A DNA stretch of 64,000 bases from a virus, in the IMG/VR virus record IMGVR_UViG_3300020185_004854, positions 1 to 64,000 of that record. One strand, written 5' to 3'. The position numbers and the translations under genes were made by a program. This document shows, in pieces, positions 22,830 to 30,818 of the stretch. The notes under the pieces were generated by a model. The model saw nothing but the letters and a program-made list of their open reading frames with translations. It searched no databases and was not told where the DNA came from. Numbering within the stretch: position 1 is the first letter of the stretch; every line of letters starts with the position of its first letter.

Positions 22830-23199
22830 CTATAATCCAACCTTCTGTAGCTGATAAAGATCTATCTAGATATTTACACCCAAGGCTAATAGGCTCAAAC
22901 TTCTTAAACTCTTCCAAAACTAGAAAATGGTCAAAAGGCTTGCAACTATAAATATCCAATTGAACTAAATTCGGGTCTGTTTTCTCCCAAGAATGCAAAG
23001 CAATATGACTAGTAGTTATTAAACAAAACGAGCTAATTCCTTCATTACCTTTTTTATCACACCTCACTGATCTAGGTGCATATAAAATTTTCATATCAAT
23101 CAAATCGACTAAATCTCTTATCCAATCACTTGTAAAGGTAGGGTTGCGAAAAGGAGTTGATTTAAATGTCGAATTAACTAAAAGGTGCTTATGATCCAT
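22810..23199 (-). CDS. speD: S-adenosylmethionine decarboxylase-like (SpeD) protein
   Basis: 129 aa, the size of prokaryotic class 1b SpeD proenzymes. By alignment to the T. maritima enzyme: Ser64 (in TSHIALHSW) is the expected pyruvoyl-forming residue, Ser56, His69 and Cys86 (in LDIYSC) are the other catalytic residues, all present. The residue before the cleavage Ser is Thr63 instead of Glu. It should self-process. SpeD homologues are known to have switched to ornithine or arginine decarboxylases, so the substrate is open. No speE is seen in the window. Confidence 0.8.
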   Translation of the reverse strand: MDHKHLLVNSTFKSTPFRNPTFTSDWIRDLVDLIDMKILYAPRSVRCDKKGNEGISSFCLITTSHIALHSWEKTDPNLVQLDIYSCKPFDHFLVLEEFKKFEPISLGCKYLDRSLSATEGWIIGDETKY

Positions 23200-23212
23200 A
23201 ATAATGGATACA

Positions 23213-23665
23213 CTAAAACAATCTCCAATATTTAATTTCTTTTTTAAAATCTGAGATTTTTACCATAGAAATAATATCTTTCCTACCCGATCTTTGGTAT
23301 AATCTATAGAGAGCTAAACGAGAAGAGGTGACAAAATTAACATTCGTAATTTTTTTTCTCAACCAATTAAGCAAGCTATCCCTTTCCACTATTAAAAAAT
23401 AATCTTTTTGCTCAAATGCTATGAAGTCAGCTTTACCCTTTAGCCACCCAAGGTTACCTCGAACATTCTGAATTTCAAGCCAAGCTATATCGTGATTATA
23501 ATTGCCATCAGAACGAGAAACTTTTTTAAGCCCTTTGACATCTACCAGAGATTTGTTCACTTTAAAATCCCAATGTTCATAAATATCTTGATTTTTTGTA
23601 GCTTTAGATATTTGAAATTTTTTTCCCAAGCACATGTTTTTAAACCTTAATTCGCTAGCATTCAT
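23213..23665 (-). CDS. Putative restriction-fold nuclease, paralogue of 40823-41305
   Basis: 150 aa. 'SLVDVKGLKKV', 'DIAWLEIQNVRGNLGWLKGK' and 'ADFIAFEQKDYFLIVERDSL' look like a PD-(D/E)XK core: acidic residue, then E-x-Q/K, then a conserved GWL.G.(A/S)DFI.FE block. The same block is in the protein at 40823-41305. It may be a nuclease or a nuclease-derived protein; catalytic competence is uncertain. Confidence 0.6.
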   Translation of the reverse strand: MNASELRFKNMCLGKKFQISKATKNQDIYEHWDFKVNKSLVDVKGLKKVSRSDGNYNHDIAWLEIQNVRGNLGWLKGKADFIAFEQKDYFLIVERDSLLNWLRKKITNVNFVTSSRLALYRLYQRSGRKDIISMVKISDFKKEIKYWRLF

Positions 23666-23667
23666 TT

Positions 23668-24045
23668 CTACATTAATAACGTTTGAATATTATTCTTATC
23701 AATCTCTAATTGCGAAATCAAGTCTAAAGTTAAGCCTTTTAAAGTTGATAGAGAGTCGGAATCAAAATCGAGTAAATGCCCATTCTCACCCGAGACGTTT
23801 TCGCTCAATGAAGCTTTCTGGATTTCATCTAAAGAATGTATTTGTTTGTAATACAAATTATAAAGAGAGTTGATAGACTCGCTAAGGTTTTGATGTAAGT
23901 TTTTTTTCTCAGAAACGCTTAAATGCAATTCGTTATTTAAATAAGAATCCAGAACAAAATGATAAGTTTGATAGGAAGGTTCAAAATTTAAGACTTCTTT
24001 AGAGTAAAAACTAAAAGAATCCCAAGCTAGTTCAAGCCTACTCAC
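23668..24045 (-). CDS. Orphan helical protein, about 125 aa
   Basis: Mainly helical and acidic. The open frame runs back into the tRNA gene, so the true start must be downstream of 24061; a GTG at 24045 is the first reasonable choice. No domain recognised. Confidence 0.5.
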   Translation of the reverse strand: MSRLELAWDSFSFYSKEVLNFEPSYQTYHFVLDSYLNNELHLSVSEKKNLHQNLSESINSLYNLYYKQIHSLDEIQKASLSENVSGENGHLLDFDSDSLSTLKGLTLDLISQLEIDKNNIQTLLM

Positions 24046-24060
24046 GATTAAAGATGCGAG

Positions 24061-24136
24061 TGGAGCCACCTGTCGGGGTCGAACCGACGACATCCTCATT
24101 ACAAGTGAGGCGCTCTACCAACTGAGCTAAGGTGGC
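24061..24136 (-). tRNA. tRNA-Thr (anticodon UGU)
   Basis: A complete 76-nt cloverleaf: 7-bp acceptor GCCACCT/AGGTGGC, D-arm GCTC...GAGC, anticodon stem CCTCA/TGAGG with loop CTTGTAA (anticodon TGT), T-arm GTCGG-TTCGACC-CCGAC, discriminator T and an encoded CCA. It reads ACA codons, common in AT-rich genes. The only tRNA I found in the window. Confidence 0.97.
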
Positions 24137-24144
24137 TAGATTAA

Positions 24145-24318
24145 TTATAAAAATTTCCACAAAATATTAAGCTCTTTTAAGCCGCAATACTTAGCGAAGT
24201 AAGCGCAAAATTTAGCAAAATCTTTACTACTCCAGTCTTCTTTATTTATAGCTTCGCTAGCAGAAGCGTAATTACCATTGAGCCATAAGTCTGTTATTTT
24301 TATATAGGTGTTTTTCAT
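24145..24318 (-). CDS. Small orphan protein, 57 aa
   Basis: Start set at ATG 24318 (MKNTYIKITDLW) because the promoter's predicted +1 is two bases upstream; the longer frame begins at a TTG. It lies 9 nt before the tRNA, so one transcript could supply both. Confidence 0.5.
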   Translation of the reverse strand: MKNTYIKITDLWLNGNYASASEAINKEDWSSKDFAKFCAYFAKYCGLKELNILWKFL

Positions 24319-24326
24319 ATAACAAT

Positions 24327-24355
24327 ACAATATAAAACATAACGCAAGAAGTCAA
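24327..24355 (-). promoter_or_regulatory. sigma70-like promoter, near-leaderless
   Basis: TTGACT (24350-24355), 17-bp spacer, TATTGT (24327-24332); predicted start 24320. It could also drive tRNA-Thr. Confidence 0.5.
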
Positions 24356-24362
24356 GGGAAAA

Positions 24363-24620
24363 TTACTCAGGATTCCAATTTAAGGCTTTTTTAATTTCTG
24401 ATTTCGGAAGCCCACCAGATGTTCTCGCGTAAGTTTTACCCGATCTTTCAAAAACTAAAGTTGGCACGGACATTATTTCATACTCAGAAGCTAAAGATCG
24501 GTTGTCATCAATATCAATAATATCAATGTTTTCACCTTCACTTTTTAACTCTTCGATAGTAGGTTTAAAAGACCTGCAAGGTCCGCACCAAGCAGCGGTA
24601 AAGTACTTTAAGTTGTTCAC
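24363..24620 (-). CDS. Thioredoxin
   Basis: 85 aa, a minimal thioredoxin. 'YFTAAWCGPCRSFKPTIEEL' holds the classic WCGPC redox site (Cys12/Cys15), followed by 'IDIIDIDDN', the cis-proline segment SVPTLVF and a final G. Phage thioredoxins feed ribonucleotide reductase or, as in T7, polymerase processivity; no RNR is visible here. It overlaps the gene upstream by 4 nt. Confidence 0.93.
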   Translation of the reverse strand: MNNLKYFTAAWCGPCRSFKPTIEELKSEGENIDIIDIDDNRSLASEYEIMSVPTLVFERSGKTYARTSGGLPKSEIKKALNWNPE

Positions 24621-24955
24621 GAATTAGTTTTAGAGCTTTTAAGCTCTTCAATTGCAGCATTAATTTCCTGATCGATTTCTTGAGCCACCTCTTGGTGTTT
24701 TTTATTTAAATCATTTCTCTTATCAAGGACATGCTTGGATTCTTCAATAGATAAGCCATGACTAATCATGTTGGTAGCAATTTGATTGTATTTATGAATA
24801 GCTCCATTTTTAATACATTGCGTGCATCCAGGCTTACTGATTTCAATACCCCAAGCTTCTCGGAGTATTTCAAAATCCGCTTTAAATTGACTTTCAATCA
24901 AGTCTTCATCTAAGTTCGTGAAATTTTTAAGTATATTTTGTTGTTCTTCATTCAT
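24617..24955 (-). CDS. Orphan helical protein with CxxC, 112 aa
   Basis: Residues about 41-47 contain PGCTQCIKNG, a CxxC that could be redox-active or bind metal; the rest is charged helix. Directly upstream of thioredoxin with a 4-nt overlap, so it may be a redox partner or substrate (inference). Confidence 0.55.
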   Translation of the reverse strand: MNEEQQNILKNFTNLDEDLIESQFKADFEILREAWGIEISKPGCTQCIKNGAIHKYNQIATNMISHGLSIEESKHVLDKRNDLNKKHQEVAQEIDQEINAAIEELKSSKTNS

Positions 24956-25003
24956 AATTTTAAATTGTATATAGCTATATAATATATATAAAGCTTTAAT
25001 TTT

Positions 25004-25582
25004 CTATTTTTTTTTACTTTTCCAGCGTAAAATTTTTTCGCACAAATCATAAAGCTCTTCACAACTCAATTGCCCTTTAGCAGAATTTGCTTCCTTAAGG
25101 CATATTTGAAGATTATCTAAATTATTCGAGCCTCCTTTAGCAGTGGGTATTACATGATCAAGATTATAAGTTTCAGGTTGGTTTAAGTTAATAGGCGTTC
25201 CTGTTAGATAGCATATAGGGTTTTCTCCTATCTTATCTATAACATCTTGACAAGAATAATTAACAGAAACATTGTTAACAATGGAGTGGCTTTTCGAACT
25301 TGAAGAAATCTTTTTTTTGAAATTACCAACTTTATTCTTTAATAAAATATGGTAATTAGAGCTAGAACATCTAGATTTAAACCCCGAAACTTTTCTGCAA
25401 ATTTTTTTACGCCTCCTCGTTAATTCTTGAACTCTTTTTTTCTCCTTACCGCCATCGCAATGATAAGCTATAGTAGACTTCGAGCATCCTAAAATTTTTG
25501 AAATTTCATTGTAACTTTTGCCTTCACCCCTCAACTTAAGAATGGAGTCTTTTCTAGGAACATTGTTTAGTTTTCTATCCAC
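25004..25582 (-). CDS. HTH-HNH endonuclease
   Basis: 192 aa. N-terminal helix-turn-helix 'ILKLRGEGKSYNEISKILGC' (recombinase/resolvase-like HTH) and a C-terminal HNH core 'CYLTGTPINL...YNLDHVIPTAKGGSNNLDNL'. Typical of phage homing-type nucleases, or it could serve recombination. It overlaps the sigma factor gene by 8 nt. Confidence 0.8.
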   Translation of the reverse strand: MDRKLNNVPRKDSILKLRGEGKSYNEISKILGCSKSTIAYHCDGGKEKKRVQELTRRRKKICRKVSGFKSRCSSSNYHILLKNKVGNFKKKISSSSKSHSIVNNVSVNYSCQDVIDKIGENPICYLTGTPINLNQPETYNLDHVIPTAKGGSNNLDNLQICLKEANSAKGQLSCEELYDLCEKILRWKSKKK

Positions 25583-26111
25583 TCGAAGCTAAATGTAAAT
25601 TTTTTTTAAAACGATTAATAACTCTATTTCTATATTGATAATAACTACATTTTTTAATATTCATTAAAGACATAATGGAAAGCCTATCTTCGCCATTTTC
25701 AAAAAGAAGGTAAAACTCCAACTCTCTAGGTGTTAAGAATTTAGATTTTATCCGTGATATAATATTTTTTTTAACAAAACTATCTTCTTTGCTTTGCAGA
25801 ATAGATTTAGGGCAAAGTTTACCGTCACAACCTAAGTCTCCAACAAAATCAGCATTATCTTCTCTGTTGCGTTTTTTCTGGCTAAGGAACTTTTTAATTT
25901 GAAAATGGCAAATTGTAAACGCCCAACTATAAAAACTCTTCTTAGGATTATAATTTATTTTATTTTGAATTAAGATTAAGAGAGTGTTTTGCAAAACATC
26001 TTTCGCGTCTTCATTGTTGTAAATTCTGGGCGAGATGAACTTAAACAAAAAAGGCTTGATAAGTTCTATTTTTTTAGAGTAATTTAACTCTTTATTAATT
26101 ATATCTTTCAT
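25575..26111 (-). CDS. ECF-type sigma factor
   Basis: 178 aa. Region 2 is recognisable ('YNNEDAKDVLQNTLLILIQN', then 'FYSWAFTICHFQIKKFL'), and region 4 near the C-terminus ('LTPRELEFYLLFENGEDRLS' plus an HTH-like 'IMSLMNIKKCSYYQYRNRVI'). It would bind host RNA polymerase and redirect it to other phage promoters, plausibly the later gene blocks that lack TTGACA boxes (inference). Confidence 0.75.
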   Translation of the reverse strand: MKDIINKELNYSKKIELIKPFLFKFISPRIYNNEDAKDVLQNTLLILIQNKINYNPKKSFYSWAFTICHFQIKKFLSQKKRNREDNADFVGDLGCDGKLCPKSILQSKEDSFVKKNIISRIKSKFLTPRELEFYLLFENGEDRLSIMSLMNIKKCSYYQYRNRVINRFKKNLHLASSG

Positions 26112-26356
26112 TTGAGATCATTAACCTCTATTTGTAGAGAATTATTTTTATTTTTAATTATTGATAAATTTATATTTGTATAGTTTTCCGTAAATAAATG
26201 AAAATAAACAATTTCAAGAAGCTCTGAAAGATTTGCGTCTTCAATACTTTCATCGGTTAAATCTTCTTGATAGATTTTAAACAAAATGTCTTCAAGTTTT
26301 TTGAGAGAATATTCATTATCTTTATCGTTCTTATAATCTTTGTTAAATGCTATCAT
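26108..26356 (-). CDS. Small acidic orphan protein, 82 aa
   Basis: Helical and acidic; coupled to the sigma factor gene by a 4-nt overlap, so it could be an anti-sigma or accessory factor (context only). Not recognised. Confidence 0.5.
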   Translation of the reverse strand: MIAFNKDYKNDKDNEYSLKKLEDILFKIYQEDLTDESIEDANLSELLEIVYFHLFTENYTNINLSIIKNKNNSLQIEVNDLK

Positions 26357-26598
26357 GGTAAAACTAATCTATCGACATCATTTTCTAAATCTAAATTATT
26401 CCAATACCTGTGATCGTTTTGGCAGTAGCAAATATCCTGAAATAGTACTAACTTAGCAGGAGTTTTATCATCGGGGAATAAACGAATCAAGAACCCTACA
26501 GCATCTCCTTCTGGAACTCTCCCAGAGCCATCAATAAACTCAAAACACTCGTCATAATCATGTTCAGAATAAATTATTTGAGTGGAATTAATTTTCAT
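26353..26598 (-). CDS. Small protein, paralogue of 27064-27270
   Basis: 81 aa. 'QIIYSEHDYDECFEF', 'VPEGDAVGFLIRLFPDD' and 'AKLVLFQDICY' line up with 'QLIYAGTDEEFFWV', 'VEEGVAVGYEVEKEE' and 'IDLVLFEDIYH' in the protein at 27064-27270. A small phage-specific family, apparently β-rich; function unknown. Confidence 0.6.
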   Translation of the reverse strand: MKINSTQIIYSEHDYDECFEFIDGSGRVPEGDAVGFLIRLFPDDKTPAKLVLFQDICYCQNDHRYWNNLDLENDVDRLVLP

Positions 26599-26830
26599 TC
26601 TCTAGACTTTTGATTAATGATTTGCCATATTGCCCCTTGGGTTTGTTTTGCTCGTTAGTAGAATCTAGTAACATTTTATAAAAAACTCGCCTCTTCAAAT
26701 TAAGAGTTTCAAAGTCTGTATTATGAGCGACTGCAATTTCCAAATCTAAAATTTTATTAGATTGATTTGAATAATTCAAAACTAGAAAAATAACCGCAGC
26801 TACCCAAAAGAATCTTTCTTTATTAAGCAT
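26588..26830 (-). CDS. Membrane-anchored small protein, 80 aa
   Basis: Start chosen at ATG 26830, which overlaps the upstream stop. MLNKERFFWVAAVIFLVLNY is a single N-terminal membrane anchor, followed by a helical charged domain. Function unknown. Confidence 0.55.
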   Translation of the reverse strand: MLNKERFFWVAAVIFLVLNYSNQSNKILDLEIAVAHNTDFETLNLKRRVFYKMLLDSTNEQNKPKGQYGKSLIKSLENEN

Positions 26831-27086
26831 TATGAATAACCTCACTTTCATCAATCCATCTAGGCGGTATGCCAGCGAGAATTCTATACACATCTTTTTT
26901 CTCTACAGAAATAGTCTGACTTCTATAGTTATGTTTTTTCATCATTGAGCAATGATACTCAAAAGCGTCTTTAGCGCTTTCCGCTGTGTAGTAATGATAA
27001 CTATCATTTGCGGAATGACCAGCTCCAGCATTGTATTTAATTCTAAATTCAAAAAGTTTAGGACTAGAATACTTCTTTAAACTCAT
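26823..27086 (-). CDS. 'AES' family protein, about 87 aa
   Basis: LFEFRIKYNAGAG, 'YHYYTAESAKDAFEYHC' repeats the strand-strand-helix pattern of 4722-4952, 5944-6135 and 7138-7365, making a fourth paralogue 20 kb away. Start at ATG 27086 (MSLKKYSS) preferred over the longer frame at 27101. Confidence 0.55.
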   Translation of the reverse strand: MSLKKYSSPKLFEFRIKYNAGAGHSANDSYHYYTAESAKDAFEYHCSMMKKHNYRSQTISVEKKDVYRILAGIPPRWIDESEVIHNA

Positions 27087-27270
27087 GGTAAATATCCTCA
27101 AATAAAACTAGATCTATACTATAGCTATCAAAGAGCGTCTCTTCCTTTTCCACTTCATAACCTACCGCAACGCCTTCCTCTACAGGTAGGTCATTTTTGA
27201 CCCAAAAAAATTCTTCATCTGTCCCCGCATATATTAATTGTGAGCTTTTGTTTATATTTACATGTTTCAT
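27064..27270 (-). CDS. Small protein, paralogue of 26353-26598
   Basis: 68 aa, acidic, β-rich; see the alignment given for 26353-26598. The two copies are separated by two other small genes. Function unknown. Confidence 0.55.
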   Translation of the reverse strand: MKHVNINKSSQLIYAGTDEEFFWVKNDLPVEEGVAVGYEVEKEETLFDSYSIDLVLFEDIYHEFKEVF

Positions 27271-27291
27271 GTTAAGTATATTAATTAATTA

Positions 27292-27528
27292 TTAAAACAT
27301 TTCTAATTGATCTTCATATCGTGCCGCATGCTCACCTTGTCTATCGGGGTTTTTTTTGTTTCTCAACCAATTTCTTTGAGCCATGCGAACAACAAAGCGC
27401 ATAAACGCAAAAGCATAAACTTTATTTAATTCGATAGAACCCCCACCTTCACCATCTATTATTAGAAACTTTTTGGTTTCTTCGTCATATTCAAACTCTA
27501 CGTTTTTTAGTTTTTTATTTATTTTCAT
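27292..27528 (-). CDS. Orphan protein, 78 aa
   Basis: N-terminal β-hairpin look (VEFEYDEETKKFLIIDGEGG), then a basic helix with 'RMAQRNWLRNKKNPDRQGEH'. Its ATG overlaps the stop of the helicase fragment by 4 nt, so translation is probably coupled to that fragment. Confidence 0.55.
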   Translation of the reverse strand: MKINKKLKNVEFEYDEETKKFLIIDGEGGGSIELNKVYAFAFMRFVVRMAQRNWLRNKKNPDRQGEHAARYEDQLEMF

Positions 27529-27659
27529 TGTTCACAAAAAACATTATTGTTAATCTCTTTACCGCTTTGGCATGGCGCATTGCATATAATGGTATTGTAT
27601 CCATCATTTCTCCTGTTTAGGATTTTACTTACATTCTTCTTAGTGTTTGGGTAATGCAT
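27525..27659 (-). pseudogene. Truncated duplicate of the SF2 helicase N-terminus, 44 aa
   Basis: Reads MHYPNTKKNVSKILNRRNDG and then the Walker A block NAPCQSGK. Over 32 aligned positions about 23 match the helicase at 12337-14001, and similarity stops right after the Walker A Lys (GKE instead of GKT). It has its own promoter with predicted +1 on the ATG, as the helicase does, so promoter and 5' end appear copied together. It may be a remnant or a leader peptide coupling translation to the next gene. Confidence 0.7.
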
Positions 27660-27665
27660 GATGTA

Positions 27666-27694
27666 ATCATAGCATTATATAAAACAAGAGTCAA
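27666..27694 (-). promoter_or_regulatory. sigma70-like promoter, leaderless geometry
   Basis: TTGACT (27689-27694), 17-bp spacer, TATGAT (27666-27671), 6 nt, then ATG at 27659. Confidence 0.6.
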
Positions 27695-27713
27695 GGAAAT
27701 TATTAATTAAATT

Positions 27714-28847
27714 TTATATAAAGATAGTTTCAGAATTTATATTATTTAGAATGTCTGCTTTTATTTCTTCATCATAAAAACCTGCTTTTAATATGACCAT
27801 TGGTTTTTTATAATTATTTAAAACCTTGGGTGATTCAACATAGAGTGATGTGCCGTAGAGTCTTTTATTTTGCTTGGCAGTATCGTTATCTAAAATATTA
27901 ATTATGTTTTTTTCCCTAACTCCGAACGCAAGGAGGTATTGGGTGAAAATGTGTGCTCCAAAAATGAAAACACCATCTTTATAATCCTTAATTTTACTGT
28001 TTATTTGATAAACAATATCTTTGTGATATTGTATGTAATCGAAAAAAAGTTTTTTGTTATTTTGATAGAATCCTTCGTAATATTGTTTTGATTCGAGAAA
28101 ATCAACTTTTTTGCAAGCGTAAAATATACTGTGATCGTCTCTAAAATAGACTTTTTCTAAGATTTCAAAATTAAATTTATTTAATATTATATCGACATAT
28201 TCTTCAGATAAGTACACTGTATGTTCAAAATTTAGTGCATTAGTAAAGCGATTTTTTAACATTTTCCTTAGATTAGGAATACTAAATAAGAGAGTTTTTT
28301 GTTGTCCAATGAAATTTGAAAGGTGCTCAACAAATTTACTAGGGTAATAAATGTGTTCGAAGACATGCGAGTGTACTATTGTATCATAGTGATCTTCAAA
28401 TTTAAAACTATCATCAAAAAAAGTCTTTAGAAACTTTGCTTTGACGCCAGGTAGTGGAGTTGGATTAGGTTCTATTATTGTCCAATCAACTTCTTGAAAA
28501 TCATGATATACTTTTGAGAGAATTCCATGAGCACCACCGATTTCCAGGATGCTACTTGGATTATATTTATGAATGAATGACGCAAAGTTTCTATGATGTT
28601 CGTCCCATAGACCCCCGATACATCCTGAACCATGAGATTCAGGATACAAAACCTCAAGTGGTAATAATTCTGACAATTGAATAATCCCACTTTCTTTTGA
28701 TATTTCCCATGACATATCAAATTTTTTATCGGTTGTTTCATCCTGTAATGTACAACCCATGTACACAGGGAAATTCTTGAAAGTGTAAAGGTGTTCTAAG
28801 TTTTTTGAACCTGTCATTTCGCAATGTTTTCTCTTAATTATTTTCAT
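27714..28847 (-). CDS. Sugar C-methyltransferase-like protein
   Basis: 377 aa. N-terminal zone with CEMTGS (a reduced version of the family's Cys zinc site), a SAM-binding core (SSILEIGGAHGILSKVYHDF), 'HSHVFEHIYYP', and a C-terminal Rossmann-like domain ('DGVFIFGAHIFTQYLLAFGV', 'LDNDTAKQNKRLYGT'). This three-part plan is that of NDP-sugar C-methyltransferases. It opens the surface-sugar block. Confidence 0.75.
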   Translation of the reverse strand: MKIIKRKHCEMTGSKNLEHLYTFKNFPVYMGCTLQDETTDKKFDMSWEISKESGIIQLSELLPLEVLYPESHGSGCIGGLWDEHHRNFASFIHKYNPSSILEIGGAHGILSKVYHDFQEVDWTIIEPNPTPLPGVKAKFLKTFFDDSFKFEDHYDTIVHSHVFEHIYYPSKFVEHLSNFIGQQKTLLFSIPNLRKMLKNRFTNALNFEHTVYLSEEYVDIILNKFNFEILEKVYFRDDHSIFYACKKVDFLESKQYYEGFYQNNKKLFFDYIQYHKDIVYQINSKIKDYKDGVFIFGAHIFTQYLLAFGVREKNIINILDNDTAKQNKRLYGTSLYVESPKVLNNYKKPMVILKAGFYDEEIKADILNNINSETIFI

Positions 28848-28869
28848 TTAAAAGTAAAATTATTAGTTT

Positions 28870-30810
28870 TTATTGTTCGAGTTGTATTAAATTATAATAA
28901 TGAATACAATTTTCATTATCATGTAAGGGTATTAAACTGAATAAAAAGCTATTTGTAATGACTTTTAAGTGATTAAAATCTTCTTCAGAAAACCAAGATA
29001 AGAAGATTTCTTTAAACTCATTAAGCATTGCGTTTTTGTAATCAGCATTAACAGATTTATTTAATAAAATTTCATCATAACCCAATAAAGATTGATAAAT
29101 TTTTGCCCAATCATATAGATAGTCACCATATATTGTAAGGGTATCCCCTAGTTTTCCTCGCATATCAATAAATTTTATTTTATGATTTTCATTGATTAAA
29201 ATATTTGAAAAAACTGGATCTCCGTGAATACAACTAATTCTCCCCAAATTTTTAGATTCGTAGAAGTCTAATTGTTTACATATCGCATCATAAACTTGAG
29301 CGGAATTATTAAACCTAGTATAATCATAACTTTCATATCTTTCTTTTAATTTTGTTTTATAATTTTGATATATATTTATTGTGGAATTATTAGGAGTAAT
29401 TTTTTGTAATCTCATAATGGATTCCATTACAGCTCTTAAGTTGTTTGGTTTGAGTAATTCGGATACATATAAATTTGAGACGGTTAATCCCCCCGTTTTT
29501 TCTATAGAATACCAAGTTTTATTAATGTCATAATCAATAAAAAGAGGGAACATGTCTTTAACTTGAGGGGGGATATTCGAGTAAAAATAAATTTCACCAG
29601 ATAAATCAGTAGATTTTTTAGTGTAAATTTCAAGAGAAGATTTTTCTAAAACATTAAAGTCCCTAGGTTTTATAGAATCTTGATAGAAGCCAGTTTTCTT
29701 TTCTAGATTAGAGAAAGCTGAAATAGCGTTATCATCGATATAGAAATCTGCATGAGGTTTACCGAAATATATTTCATCGTAAGGTATGTCGAATTTATCT
29801 AAGGTCTCAAATGTCACTTTCCCGATGTCAGCGTTCACCGCACCTAAATTACTTTTATGAGTTTTCATTCTGCGAGCAGTATGAATAATAATTTTGTGAC
29901 CAAAACTTTTTAAATATTTTAAGAAGTTAATGTTTTTTTGTATAGGTAGAACGGTAGAATAATCATTTGGAACTTGTGGGTAAGATACTAATGTATTATC
30001 AAGGTCAAAGCAAAATTTTAAAACTTTCATATTGACAGTTCCATCTATAGACGAAACTTTCGGGTAATTGTTGCAAAACTGTCTCAATAGGAGAGGAGTA
30101 CCTAAAGGATGATAATTGTTTTTGCCAACTAAGCTTGCTGTAAAAGGTATTTCATCATCAACCATTAGTTTTATGCAAACAGATGTATAAAATTCATTAT
30201 TAGATTTTAAATTGTTGTCTAATGCGATTTGCGTATAACTCAAAAGCTGTTGATAGGAAGCAAACCCATAAGCTCCGCAACAAGCAAAATCAGAAATTCT
30301 ATTTTTTTCTTGCAAATCTAATACACGATAGTTTTTATCTTTTAATATATAAGAGTGTGCGCAGCTAGAACTTAAATCTTGAAAATAGAAAATTTTATTT
30401 TTATGATTCCATTTTTTGATGATATTTTCTGTGTAAAAATTGTCCGAATCGAGGCAAATAATAGGAAGATCGTAATCAAGAGGCAAACTTTTTAAAGTAA
30501 GATTTATAGTTTCAGCAGCTCCTCTTGTAGGCTCGCTTAAACATTTAAAGGAAAAATTGATTTCAGGGAATTCTTTTCTAAAGGTGTCTTCAAGCCTGTA
30601 TTTTTCATGCATTTTGTGATACGTAATACAGACCAAGGTTTCTTTATTAATTTTTAAATTATTAATTAAATGAACAAGAATAGACTCCCCGAAGACTTTT
30701 ATTAACGCTTTTGGCTCTTCGTAATTATTTAATTGAAAGCGATTACCAATGCCACCAATAGGAATTAGGATAATTTGCTCAAAGGGAAATTCATTTTTAG
30801 GTAAACTCAT
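28870..30810 (-). CDS. Nucleotidyltransferase-HAD phosphatase-kinase fusion
   Basis: 646 aa with three modules. About 1-240: sugar-phosphate nucleotidyltransferase ('IILIPIGGIGNRFQLNNYEE', PKALI, then 'ICLDSDNFY'). About 262-400: HAD phosphatase ('FCFDLDNTLVSYPQ', 'IIHTARRM', 'FGKPHADFYIDDN'). About 450-646: aminoglycoside/choline-kinase-like fold ('CIHGDPVFSNILIN', 'IKFIDMRGKLGD'). Proteins of this plan occur in capsule clusters and could salvage, activate and trim a sugar or aminoalcohol. Exact substrate unknown. Confidence 0.78.
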   Translation of the reverse strand: MSLPKNEFPFEQIILIPIGGIGNRFQLNNYEEPKALIKVFGESILVHLINNLKINKETLVCITYHKMHEKYRLEDTFRKEFPEINFSFKCLSEPTRGAAETINLTLKSLPLDYDLPIICLDSDNFYTENIIKKWNHKNKIFYFQDLSSSCAHSYILKDKNYRVLDLQEKNRISDFACCGAYGFASYQQLLSYTQIALDNNLKSNNEFYTSVCIKLMVDDEIPFTASLVGKNNYHPLGTPLLLRQFCNNYPKVSSIDGTVNMKVLKFCFDLDNTLVSYPQVPNDYSTVLPIQKNINFLKYLKSFGHKIIIHTARRMKTHKSNLGAVNADIGKVTFETLDKFDIPYDEIYFGKPHADFYIDDNAISAFSNLEKKTGFYQDSIKPRDFNVLEKSSLEIYTKKSTDLSGEIYFYSNIPPQVKDMFPLFIDYDINKTWYSIEKTGGLTVSNLYVSELLKPNNLRAVMESIMRLQKITPNNSTINIYQNYKTKLKERYESYDYTRFNNSAQVYDAICKQLDFYESKNLGRISCIHGDPVFSNILINENHKIKFIDMRGKLGDTLTIYGDYLYDWAKIYQSLLGYDEILLNKSVNADYKNAMLNEFKEIFLSWFSEEDFNHLKVITNSFLFSLIPLHDNENCIHYYNLIQLEQ

Positions 30811-30818
30811 CGTAATTT

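Noticed and set aside
24046-24099. 5' extension of the 23668 frame into tRNA-Thr
   Set aside because: The ATG lies inside the tRNA; such a start would need translation of the tRNA sequence.
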